A DNA stretch of 64,000 bases from Trileptium ribeirensis (Eukaryota; Nematoda; Enoplea; Enoplida; Thoracostomopsidae). The position numbers and the translations under genes were made by a program. Under the pieces are notes generated by a model that was not told where the DNA came from, ran no database searches, and worked only from the letters and a program-made list of their open reading frames with translations. Location of the stretch: NCBI GenBank assembly GCA_030248225.1, contig JASANE010000080.1, positions 1 through 64,000 of the forward strand, given 5' to 3'. Below, one piece after another: positions 46,000-55,543 of this stretch. Position 1 is the first letter of the stretch, and each line of letters opens with the position of its first letter.

Positions 46000-47300
46000 G
46001 TGAAAATTGCCAGTAATTTATGGCAAAGAACCTAACGGTTGTGCAGACATGGTATAAGTAGTAGAATCCTTCGTTGAGGACACGTGTTTTTGTGTGGTGC
46101 AAATGGAACTTTTCATAAACACTAACAGGGGTAGTTATTTTTATTTAGTTATTTTATATTTTACTAGAGGCGTTAGACATCCATTCTCACATTGATGCGA
46201 GCAGTATCACTTTGTTTAGGCTTCAAATGAACTTTAGTACTTTTTACCTTGATTAAATCTTAGTATTTACGTTCAGAGTGTCACTGTCTCGCAAAAGTGT
46301 TTCTTTAAAATCGATTAATGATTCATGACATTTTAAGAAGAGTTTTTTATGATAATTTTGAAGTATTTGTAAGAGATCCATGCTGAATCGTTACGAGATA
46401 GGTTAATCTTGGCCACAGTCTAATGGCCAACATTTACGAATTTAGCTACGGATATCTCCAGAAGTGGAATACGCTACGAGAATGGCTCAGAAAGGATACG
46501 AAGCCGTTTTCTCCGCATCAAGGTATTTATGTGCACGGTCGGAACGGACTTGAAATTGTTTACATTTTGTACCCAATAAAACCGCGTGTCAAATTCCCTA
46601 TAAGCGAATAGACTGCGCAAGTCCCCGTTGTCGCCTCAGTTTTAATCACTAAGTACATTGCAAATCAGGAATCACTAGGTCCGATAGTTTCGCTATGTAA
46701 CTACATACATGTATTTCCAGTATTTCGGCCTGCACCGCCGACAATTTTCGTGATCGAAACGGGTATCGTTACTATTTCAAGAATGGGTAACTGTTGCAAT
46801 ATTATTGCTATTACTTGTCGCATTATATAGCGTTTGTATTGCCATAAAGGCACCCATTGGCATATATTTGTACATTATTACTGTTGTTGAACCATATCGT
46901 TCGTTTTGCCGTAAAGGTACCTATTGATATAATCGTTATGTATCGCCGTAACACGAATATATTGATCGTTATATATCCATTTATATCGTTACCCTTGCAC
47001 ATACATATTTGAATTATTAATATTGATGCTGTATATCCTATTTGTACGCTAAATCGTATGTGTATTGTAGTAACCGTGTATATAACTATCGTACCATATT
47101 TATACCAATTTCGTTTCGTTGGTTATGGCCATATAGGCACATATCTGTATGTAATTCCATTGTATTTTCATGTTATTTCTATGATTATTGTACCTTTGAT
47201 ATTCATGGTTGTTGAGGTGTATATATCCGTGAGTAATCTATTCTTGATTAGGTTGGTTTTTAGAGAGGGATTAGCGACTTTGCACATAGAAAATATGTAT
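46000..47300. other. Start of intron 11, AT-rich, nothing recognised
   Basis: Contains an open frame at 46423-46611 without motif, and a stretch (46800-47250) of imperfect repeats built from ATATCGTT and TTGCCGTAAAGG/CCATAAAGGC phrases. No exon of the host gene is missing here, since exon 11 joins exon 12 cleanly. Confidence 0.4.
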
Positions 47301-47309
47301 TCTTATAGG

Positions 47310-47530
47310 TATCGGGTTTGGCGAGCTCGCGCCATACCCGACCGGCGAATAAGTAGGGCGGTACGACTCCCCGAACGCCCCTGTGTATACATGAGAAAAG
47401 CCTTACCCCGCGTGGTAGGACCGCGAAATTCGTCCCTATTGTCGGTAGAGAAAAGAGTGGCCGTCACGGCCGTCCACAAGAGTAAGGACTACAAAAATGT
47501 CGGCTGTCCGCCCCATAGCGAACAGCAAAG
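47310..47530. other. GC-richer hairpin-bearing block
   Basis: This block stands out from the AT-rich surroundings. It can form TTGGCG/CGCGCCA with GGGT/ACCC around AGCT (47317-47340), GGGCG/CGCCC (near 47357-47382), and GGCCGT-C-ACGGCC (near 47460). A plus frame is open across it (47058-47618) but resembles no protein. It lies just beyond the 3' end of the polymerase gene at 47.96-51.63 kb and may be part of that element or another one. Confidence 0.45.
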
Positions 47531-47959
47531 TAGCAAAATTTTAAAGTTTGTAAGCCAATACTGGCCGATATTAAATTTGTCAGTTTTGAAAGTTAAGAAA
47601 TACCATGGTAAACAATAACGACAAAATTTTATCATCCACCAGAGTTCATTTTGGCTGGCTAAGTTAGTTGATAAAACTAAAAGAAATTGTCGATTCCGAA
47701 AACTCGGAATTGAAAGTTGCAGCTCCGGCCCATAACTCCGGAACCGTTAAGAAATCGCAAATTAATACTCAACATTTTAAAAGAGGATTTTAAATATCTT
47801 ATCGAATAATTGGCACAAGGTCCGAGGCTTTCGTTTGAGTCTTGAACGGATCCGCTGTGCCCACTTTTGCGTACCCATTCCCGTGAAAATACCAGAAACT
47901 ATGCCCCGATGAACGTGTAACGCATCATTAGATTCCCGTCGTCAGACTTTTTAACCCCC

Positions 47960-50900
47960 TTAGCTCGCTTTTTTTATTCCACCACACTTAATACTATACA
48001 TTTTTGAGCGTAAACCAACAAACTCTTCAATAGGAGTGTCTGCAGTCTCATCCTTCATCTTACCCAAAACTTTTTTGGTTAGCGTAGAAAACAAAGGATG
48101 ACCTGAAGGATAATCACTCGTATCAAAGTTTTCTTGGTTTTCGCTCATATCTATAAATATCACCAGTATATACAGCATAACATAATGAATCAGTATCAGT
48201 AAACAATAATTTACAATCATCATTATATTTACATTTCATATAATTATAATGGAAATCGTACATTAATGTTTTGGAAGGATCAAGAACAGAAAAGCCCACA
48301 TAAATTGGTTTACGAAGTTGAACAGTTCGTCTGTTCATTTTAATAGCTACTAAATTTTCATTAAAAATGCTGCACATATTGTAGCGTGGGCTGGCTACTA
48401 ATTTTTTATACTTTTGTTCACAAGTTATTAATTTTACATCAATGTATGCAGCCATGTTTTCCATGGCTTTTCCAAAAACAGCGTTATTTAACAATTTATA
48501 TAAATCTGTTTTAAAATCACTTTTTGCATTTTACGCATATTAGTATTGAACCTAATGTATGGTTCCGTCCAGTTGTCCTGAGTAAATGAAATTACTCTAT
48601 GGACCTTGCGCAACCTCATACGTAAATGTAAATAAAGTTGTAAATTTTTAATACGTCATTTATATTTTTGTTTGTTCAATAAGTTGGGAACAAGTTTCTG
48701 AACAGAACCAGACATTACATTCAACTGTTGTTTAATACCAGCGCAATATTCTGACAACATACTATCAGTGACTCGGAGTCTCTCAGGAGCTAAAGGATAG
48801 TCATTGTGACTATCATGTAACTCCTCGGGATACTCCAAGTCCACCTCAAGTACATAACCAGTATCACCCTCAGCATTAACTTCTGACCAGTCAATTTCAT
48901 CAATTTGTTTTTGTGTCAACCATGTAAAGTTGTTGCAGGGCAGCTTTTGTGACATTGATCAGCCATACAAGTTATTTGCATCCAGATACATTATACACAT
49001 CGCTGAAAATGTTACATCATATGTTTCTGGGAGGTACTTGTTATTAGCCTTTGCGTATCGGTGTGAAATTACTGACATTCCTCCACGTATACCTTCCTCA
49101 AAGAAGGTATACATGTCAGGATCAGTCAATAATTCCAACTCAATACCCGTAAGCTTCAAACAAGCATGCCATGCAAAACTTGGGAGCGTTATATAATGTA
49201 CAGGGTCTAACATATATTTATCAATACAAAATATACGAAAATTTTCAAATATATCACATAATAATAATAATACATCAGTGCACAAGTACAAGTTATGGTA
49301 TTCTCCTAAATTACAAATTCCCATTTGTTTCCAAATACCATAGGCATGCGCATAATCCATATCACTAACTTCACTATCTGTCAAGCTTGAATAAAAATAT
49401 TGTTTTTGGTTTAAGTTCATCTCGTTATATTTTTCACTGTTATCCATATGTTCATATGGCTAAATACTTTACGTAGCAACAAATCCATGTTACTACAATA
49501 ATATTGCTTCATTGCAGCAAAACAGTTGACACCATGTTGTGTCAAATTGTCTGCTAATTTTTCTAAAGAAGTTGTTAGGAATTGCATGGTGTCAATAAAC
49601 TTAATTTTCCAACCAATTTCACCATCCTCCTCCTGTTCGGGGTCAACAGCCTGGTATAATATAAGACCAGTGTTTGATACTATCTTACATCTTCGTTTAA
49701 TGGAAAAGCATAAGTATTCTTCCATCCCTTTAACGGTGCACTCAATTTCAAGACCTAGGTCAGTGCACACTTCAATTAACTGCTGCATAATCAAGTGACC
49801 ATCATAACGCTTCAAATTATGAAACATTATTGTGACATCTCTAGTCAATTTATACCCTACATTGCACTTTAAATGTGCAGCGCCTCGGTACCTACCACAA
49901 ATGTGATAATAGTTCTTGGCTTTATCACTGGGGTTCATCTTACAACCACACAAATAACACCTAACTGCTTTCTTATGCTTCATTCTATCATTATCACTCA
50001 TTATCATCTTAGCTTGCTTGTCAGTATTTTGGTAAGCTTCAGGCTTTTCAATTATCATATGTAAAAACTTTTTTTACAGGGTCTTCACCACGGTAAATTT
50101 GTGGTTCACCTATTTGTAACTTATCATTGCAACAGCCATGTTCTTCAACGAAACCATATCCACAAGGAGTATGGCGTTGGTAAGGTGTGGTTGCTGAAAT
50201 ATTGGGATCAGGTTCACAACCATTTATTTTTTCAAGTAGACATTCAAAGTCTGGGTATATCGCATATGGTGCGCGTTGCATTTTATATAAATTTTTAAAT
50301 TTTAATTTAGGGTCTTTGGGCATCTCGATTTTTGAGCACATGCTGTTTCTATACAGGGTCATATGCTCATCACGCACTTTCTCACTATAGCAAGGTATCA
50401 AGCATTTAAAGCAAAATTACTTCTTAGTTTTGTGTTTTCTTTGGTCATGCAATAGTCTGTTTAGGTTACGTACTAGGCAGTAATGACCTTTGTATAATAA
50501 TAAATGTACGTACTTCTGGTATTTGGTCTCGGAAATAAAATAATGGGCAATTTGATCTCCTCCAAGATCATATACATTGACAGCAATTTTATTTTGGAAT
50601 ATCCTGTATCTTTACAGGATGCTCAATACCACCCATGTTCAGCTCGGTTTCAAAATTTTCATTGCTAACCCTCTGAGGATTCACATTAATAAGGTGTAGT
50701 GCAGCTAAAATGCTCCACGTAAAACATTTCAAGTCATTATTCTGTATATTCAATACAGCACATTTATTCTTTACACACTGTTGAAGCTGCTTATAACTGG
50801 TATATATATGCTAACGTGCACATCAGCATGGTGGACTTTTTGCAGTGTCCATCCTGACCCACGTGTCTCAAACTCATCTAATTTCATACCAAGTTCAGTA

Positions 50901-51627
50901 AAAATATTAATTCCTGGTCATAGTTGGAACCAGGCAATAAGGTGCACGTTTTTATATTTATGTGCGCATTCAAGGAATCCCCATTTAAATTTTCCATCTG
51001 CACTTGCACACTAATCCATAATTTAATGCCACGGTATTTGCTTTTGCTGAGTAAACTCAACAAAAGTTCGCAGCTATTATTACAAAATGTTAATATAATT
51101 CAGTAATAACTTTCTAAATAACCTTTCATCGCCTTTATCCATGTTTTTGGTCTCACTGTTTCTGTTTTCTTCCACTGGTTGCCAATCTCAACTTACTTTT
51201 TTTAAATTGTTCATTTAGTACCAGCATCGGCTCTCGCTTCACATGCTGTGTTTGTGTTACCGTTGTTTGCCGATCTTTCTCCACCGTAGCCTGTAGTTGC
51301 TACTCAACCATTTGTACTTGTTGCTGCAGTTCTTGTAGTTGCTGTTGTAGCTGCCGTTGTTATTGCTTTAAACGATGCAGCTTTAAGTTGTTGGTAATAT
51401 AGGGGTGGTGGTAGCAATAGTTTATTTACAAGCGGTGGTAGTTGTAATAGGTGTGCTGGTAATCGCTGGTGGTATCGTCTATGTCGCATCATCGAATCCC
51501 TGCGGTTAAATTCGCGACCACAAAAATCACAGTTAAAATGTACATTATCGTGTACGCTTTTGTTGTGTCGTACTAAATGGTCTCTGGACGAAAAGTCCAA
51601 TTTGCACATATCACAATTAAATGTCAT
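47960..51627 (-). pseudogene. Polinton-like protein-primed DNA polymerase B with N-terminal zinc fingers (element B)
   Basis: Minus-strand pieces in order. Two C2H2 fingers (C-x2-C-x12-H-x3/4-H) open the frame at 51627-51304, followed by a Q-rich coiled-coil-like stretch in another frame. The N-terminal domain (ADVHVSIY, KCAVLNIQNNDLKCF, HPVKIQDIPK) lies at 50.4-50.9 kb. Exonuclease I YPDFECLL is near 50245. The endonuclease-VII-like RYRGAAHLKCNVGYKL is joined to FHNLKRYDGHLI (exo II) and FIDTMQFL at 49417-50058. CIMYLDANNLYG lies at 48959. LLNNAVFGKAMEN and the palm motif FTDTDSLCY lie at 48123-48494. Breaks include a TGA in place of the Trp codon at 48959-48961 and frameshifts near 50050 and 48200. 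Non-functional, but less decayed than element A. Confidence 0.9.
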
Positions 51628-51733
51628 ATTGCTAAATTATTGAATAAGCTAAATAACTTCGCAGCGTAAAATTAAGTTACCAAATTCTATCACAGCAAAA
51701 TCAAACTGAATTGATTTTAAGCATTCCTGTCGG

Positions 51734-51741
51734 TATTTATA
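51734..51741 (-). promoter_or_regulatory. TATA box upstream of the polymerase start
   Basis: TATAAATA on the minus strand, about 107 bases before the ATG that begins the zinc-finger frame (51627). The 500-bp gap to the oppositely directed gene at 52130 is therefore a divergent promoter region. Confidence 0.5.
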
Positions 51742-52129
51742 CTTTTTTATCTGTTGAATACTCATCGGTTATTGGCTAATTGAAGATTAGGTGCTCGTCG
51801 CTGATTGGTTAATTTTTCACCAAACTGACATTGATTAATTAGTTTTTGCAAAACCTCGCGGTGGTTGGTAAGAGGTTTTTGTCAGAGGTTTTTAAACAAG
51901 TTGGATTCGAGCAAAAATCGTTTAAAGTTTCTGATATATTTGCTATGTTAATACACGTATTTTCACATTAAATAAAATTTTTGGTTATAATACACATAAA
52001 CTTAAAACACATGTAAATATAACACACAAAACAGATAAACATATACATATACACGTTGTGTTGGAGTTTCAGTCTTGTTTTTCCGTCGTTGAGTTTGGTC
52101 GGCTTTATTTGTGTTTCCAAAAAGTATAA

Positions 52130-52612
52130 ATGGAAGCAAAATTAGAAATCATATCAGTTTTGCAATTTTGTTTCAAGCAGTTTGGTGACCTACTTATGCA
52201 GACCATAGCAACAGCTGGTGAAACATATGCCTTTACAAAAGAGGCAATGGCTTTAACGGCGTTGAATGAAAAGGACTTTTGTAAAGTGATTGAGGAAGTG
52301 GCGAAGCCAGTGGTGGAAGAGCAGCACGTGAATTTGGTGATTGAGGGACTGTGTAACAACTACCGACAGCAGCGCCTTGGTTGCTACTACGATCATCCCA
52401 GCCAATCCCACCACATGGGGTTTGGTGGTTGCTTGAGTGACAGTAACAGGAACTTTACTATAGTTGATGTGGTGATTTTGTGTGAAAAAATTGGCGTAGC
52501 ATACAGTGAGGAACTGTATAATGTTGTTAAATGTAAATATAATTTTTTGTGTAATGCACAACACGTAGCACCATTGTTAGAATATGTGGTGCAAAAAATA
52601 TTGTTGATGTAA
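52130..52612 (+). CDS. Unknown 160-residue protein, divergent to polymerase B
   Basis: An intact frame from the first ATG after the divergent promoter region; a TAA closes it at 52610-52612. Predominantly helical composition (FKQFGDLLMQTIATAG, then EEVAKPVVEEQHVNLVIEGL), a central YDHPSQSHHMGFGG segment with His/Gly, and several Cys. No signal peptide or membrane helix is visible, and I recognise no family. It is open over 160 codons in AT-rich DNA and sits next to an element polymerase transcribed the other way, so it is most likely an accessory or structural gene of element B. No breaks are seen. Confidence 0.55.
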   Translation: MEAKLEIISVLQFCFKQFGDLLMQTIATAGETYAFTKEAMALTALNEKDFCKVIEEVAKPVVEEQHVNLVIEGLCNNYRQQRLGCYYDHPSQSHHMGFGGCLSDSNRNFTIVDVVILCEKIGVAYSEELYNVVKCKYNFLCNAQHVAPLLEYVVQKILLM

Positions 52613-52683
52613 TAAAAATGCATGTAACCAACCTTTACTACTTTTTCGGTCGGTATTAGAGCCGGTCCAAAGTCTGGATAAAA

Positions 52684-53034
52684 TTGGTGATGGCATACAT
52701 AGACACAGAGCTATATTTTTCATTTACTTTAGGTCAGAATCTCCATTTTATGCTACTTAGAAAACCAGCACTTTTTTACTACTACGTTCTTGATGTAGCA
52801 TCTGCGACGACACCCACAATTTTCCTCGGTCGACGTCGATCTCCGGATACCGACGCTATGCTTGAACTCATAGTAATAAATTTTATAAAACCCGGAATTA
52901 AATCAATATCCACATTTAAGGGCGGTCTCTATATTTTCTTCCCAGCCCGGGTAAAACCAGCTTCGTCGCACGGATGCATTGGGGTCAGTATGTGTTTGCA
53001 CGAAGTGTTTGGAGAAGGAAATTGGCATTTTTGA
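52684..53034 (+). CDS. Unknown 116-residue protein of element B
   Basis: An open frame 71 bp after the previous gene, same strand, with possible starts at 52684 or 52690. It begins with hydrophobic/aromatic residues (YIDTELYFSFTLGQNLHFML), then LFYYYVLDVASATTPTIFLG, a RRRSPDTD turn and a C-terminal FPARVKPASSHGC. No recognised family. The alternating hydrophobic pattern would suit a beta-rich structural protein, but that is inference. It could also be a chance frame. Confidence 0.4.
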   Translation: MVMAYIDTELYFSFTLGQNLHFMLLRKPALFYYYVLDVASATTPTIFLGRRRSPDTDAMLELIVINFIKPGIKSISTFKGGLYIFFPARVKPASSHGCIGVSMCLHEVFGEGNWHF

Positions 53035-53266
53035 GTCAAAATCTGAATTTGTTTTAACGAAAGTGGTGACTTTTCAGCTTTGCAACCTGTTTATATAGAG
53101 CTGATTTTAAAAGATGATCATCTTGATTGGTTAAATAATTCTCAATTTGATAAGATGAAGTTGAACATTTAATTGGATGTTTTCGGAAAACAATGCTGAT
53201 GGGGATAACATCGAAATTGTGTCAGGATGTAATGATTCGATAATAATTTAATCAGAAAATAATAGA

Positions 53267-53274
53267 TATAAAAG
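53267..53274 (+). promoter_or_regulatory. TATA box before the proline-rich small gene
   Basis: TATAAAAG followed by TGGGCGG. It lies 120 bases before the ATG at 53387, a spacing similar to that of the TATA box and ATG of the polymerase on the other side. It suggests an own promoter for the next gene. Confidence 0.55.
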
Positions 53275-53386
53275 TGGGCGGAGACAAAGCTTAAAGTTTT
53301 TATTCAAATTAGCTCCGAGATTACGGTACTATAAGGGTATCAAAATTTTAAAAATCAAAAATCACTTTTCTAAAACGTTCATCAAA

Positions 53387-53626
53387 ATGTCGCGAAAACT
53401 GACTGCTTCTGAGCAAAAAGGGTACTCTATGCAAGCGATGAAATAAGCTTGCATAGATGTACGCCCAATTACGCAAAAGCCTCCCTCCTTTTCACCAGCC
53501 CCAAAAATTAAGTTGCCTCCGCCATTTCTTGAACTTCCTAAATCAAGTAGTCCGGTCCTACCTCCACCAAAGTTTGTCCATCCGTCAATTCGACCCAACA
53601 TACCATCCAGTAAGGCCTTAAATTAA
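53387..53626 (+). pseudogene. Small proline-rich protein of element B, one in-frame stop
   Basis: An ATG at 53387 begins MSRKLTASEQKGYSMQAMK, then TAA at 53444-53446. The same frame continues without another stop to a TAA at 53624-53626 and is strongly proline-rich (ITQKPPSFSPAPKIKLPPP; SSPVLPPPKFVHPSIRPN). The total is 80 codons. The matched frame on both sides of a single stop suggests a recent nonsense change, or a stop that is read through or bypassed. The opposite strand is also open here but is glycine-rich only as the complement of the proline codons. Role unknown. Confidence 0.5.
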
Positions 53627-53680
53627 AACCGCAATTTTCAAATAAAAATCCCCAGTTTAAGCCTGAGTTGTTCAATCCCC

Positions 53681-54060
53681 CGACGAGAGTATACTCGTCT
53701 CGTGGTGGGCATCCGTTTGTCATGCAGGCGCTCCGAAGGAGGCAGCAGTAAGCCTTAATGCTAGTTTCCATTTAAAGTTATCCTCGGAGAGCTTGTGTTT
53801 TCACCGGTCCGCTGTATGGAGACTTGGCAACGTGGGGTATTGGGTACTCCATACCACGTGAAAACGCTTGATACTCTAGGGAATAACTGTCAGTGGAAAT
53901 TTATCCCAACCGCCCTCTTAAGGGCGATATACATGTAAGCGAACTGCAACTAGGTGTCCCTCCCTCATTCTCTAAGAGGCCGTTAGGTGACCCCCTACAT
54001 GTATGTAAACCGCCGTTCCCAGTAGGCAAAGCTAGGAATACCTCTAAATATTTAGAGGTA
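53681..54060. other. Hairpin-dense GC-richer block (possible structured RNA)
   Basis: Within 380 bp I can pair GACGAG/CTCGTC (53682-53699), GCTCC-GAA-GGAG (near 53729), GTTTTCAC/GTGAAAAC (53797-53804 with 53858-53865) enclosing GTATGGAG/CTCCATAC (53814-53821 with 53847-53854), CGCCCT-CTTA-AGGGCG (53911-53926), and the perfect 22-bp palindrome TACCTCTAAATATTTAGAGG plus TA (54039-54060). ACATGTA occurs twice (near 53930 and 53998). No protein frame fits. It lies just 3' of the proline-rich gene. It could be a structured RNA, an element terminus or a recombination site; I cannot tell which. Confidence 0.5.
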
Positions 54061-54099
54061 AGCTGGTGAGCCAATACATGTGAAATTTTTGTTCAGTTT

Positions 54100-54860
54100 C
54101 TCTTCTCTTAGATAACGGCATCTTCCCTCGATCATACTTTACATTTGTGTCACGTGTAAAAAGAAGCTTATTTAAAGATTAGAAGCGCGCTTAAAATCAA
54201 ATTCAGTACATCTCGAAATAAATGACATTTTTACTTGATCGAAACGACGCGCAATGGCTTCACTTTTCTCGCATTCGTTTACTCATATTACACCAATTAT
54301 TATACACTTGATTTTTCCACGATGATAAGACAAGTTTATTTAATGTTAATACACATCCTCAGCATCAATTTATGTTTACATGTGAAAGTGTTTGCCATAT
54401 GGCGTCAACGAATTCTATTTTAGTCGCATCGCGTAACAGCCAGAGATCCGGTTAAAGCTCAAAATTTACCCAGCATTATATATACTCCAAAAACGCGCTA
54501 ACGCCCTATCAATATTAAATTTGATCACGGTGGGTCGTACAAGTAATCCAATATTATTGTTGACTTTATTAAAATCATCACACATCACAATAAAACATAT
54601 CTGTTACGAAATATATCCTTACAATACGCCTTAAAAGCGTTAATACGCTGGAATAATATAAGTTGTAAACGCAGCACTTGTGATAGGAAATAAATTAATT
54701 GGTTTAAATTGTCAGTGAACTGTCAAATGATGAAACTTTGCACTACGTTCTGGTAGGAAAATCTTTCTATTACGAAATGCGGCGTTTAATTGATCAGCCA
54801 GTGATCAAATAAATTCGAATAAATAAATGAATAAACATATGTATTAAATTAATATATTAG
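54100..54860. other. Intronic AT-rich stretch, nothing recognised
   Basis: No gene, RNA or element was recognised. Confidence 0.4.
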
Positions 54861-54999
54861 ATATTTAAACTTTATGATATCCGTATTGCAAAAAGATGAG
54901 TTCAAATTTTCTGCAAAATTTGCATAATTTAGTGTGTTGTGACGAAATTCCGCAGTTACTGTACAAAATACAGTCTTTACCGTAAAAACACCCACAACA

Positions 55000-55140
55000 C
55001 ATACTGTCAAAACAACCGCAGTACAGTAACATCCGTTGTGCAGCAACATCCACCTGTACAGTAACATCCATGCCACAATAAAGTAACATCCACACCCACA
55101 ATACAGTAACACCCATACCCAGTATGGGTGTGGGTGGGCT
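55000..55140. repeat. Imperfect short repeats of CAGTAACATCC type
   Basis: ACAGTAACATCC, GCAGCAACATCC, AAAGTAACATCC and ACAGTAACACCC recur between about 55023 and 55111 with variable spacers, ending in CCATACCCAGTATGGGTGTG, itself palindromic. A degenerate minisatellite next to the inverted-repeat element. Confidence 0.6.
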
Positions 55141-55543
55141 CAAAGCCCCATTTTTCACTACTGAAGTTAACCCTTTATTATGTCGTCACACACTTGTAAC
55201 TACTTTGCTAAGCGTTTCGTTAACTGAGTGTTGAACAATGTGCGTTAGCAAGTCTCCTTAAAGAGCCGAGCAACACTCCTAAGTAGAGTGTGGCCACATC
55301 CTTAAATTTCCTCAAATTGAGAAATCTTCCTCAATTTTCTTTAAAGTTGACTAAAAATGGCCAAATTCCTAAAATTTCACACCAATTGCTCAAATTTTTC
55401 GCAAGATTTTCAAAAATTTTCCGCGCCTCGCGCGGGTGTTCATTGCGTGATATCGCTCAATTCTGGGGTTTTCTAGAACTATCTTGTTCCAGGTATCAAC
55501 GATGTATACTCTAACAGTGTATTGTATACTCGTGTTTTTGCAG

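Noticed and set aside
46423..46611. Candidate extra chitin synthase exon
   Set aside because: Exon 11 joins exon 12 exactly as in relatives, and the frame lacks family residues.
47058..47618. 186-codon plus frame, the longest on this strand
   Set aside because: The first half is AT-repeat translation (I/Y/V-rich), the second half crosses the hairpin block; no domain is recognised.
52253..52623. Minus frames of 76-103 codons
   Set aside because: Shadows of the plus-strand 160-residue frame.
53362..53771. Glycine-rich minus frames
   Set aside because: They are the complement of the proline-rich plus frame at 53387-53626, which has a start codon and a TATA box.
54039..54100. Possible hammerhead ribozyme (CTGGTGAG ... 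GAAA) after the 22-bp palindrome
   Set aside because: The CUGANGA core is not matched and no stem II forms between the two motifs.
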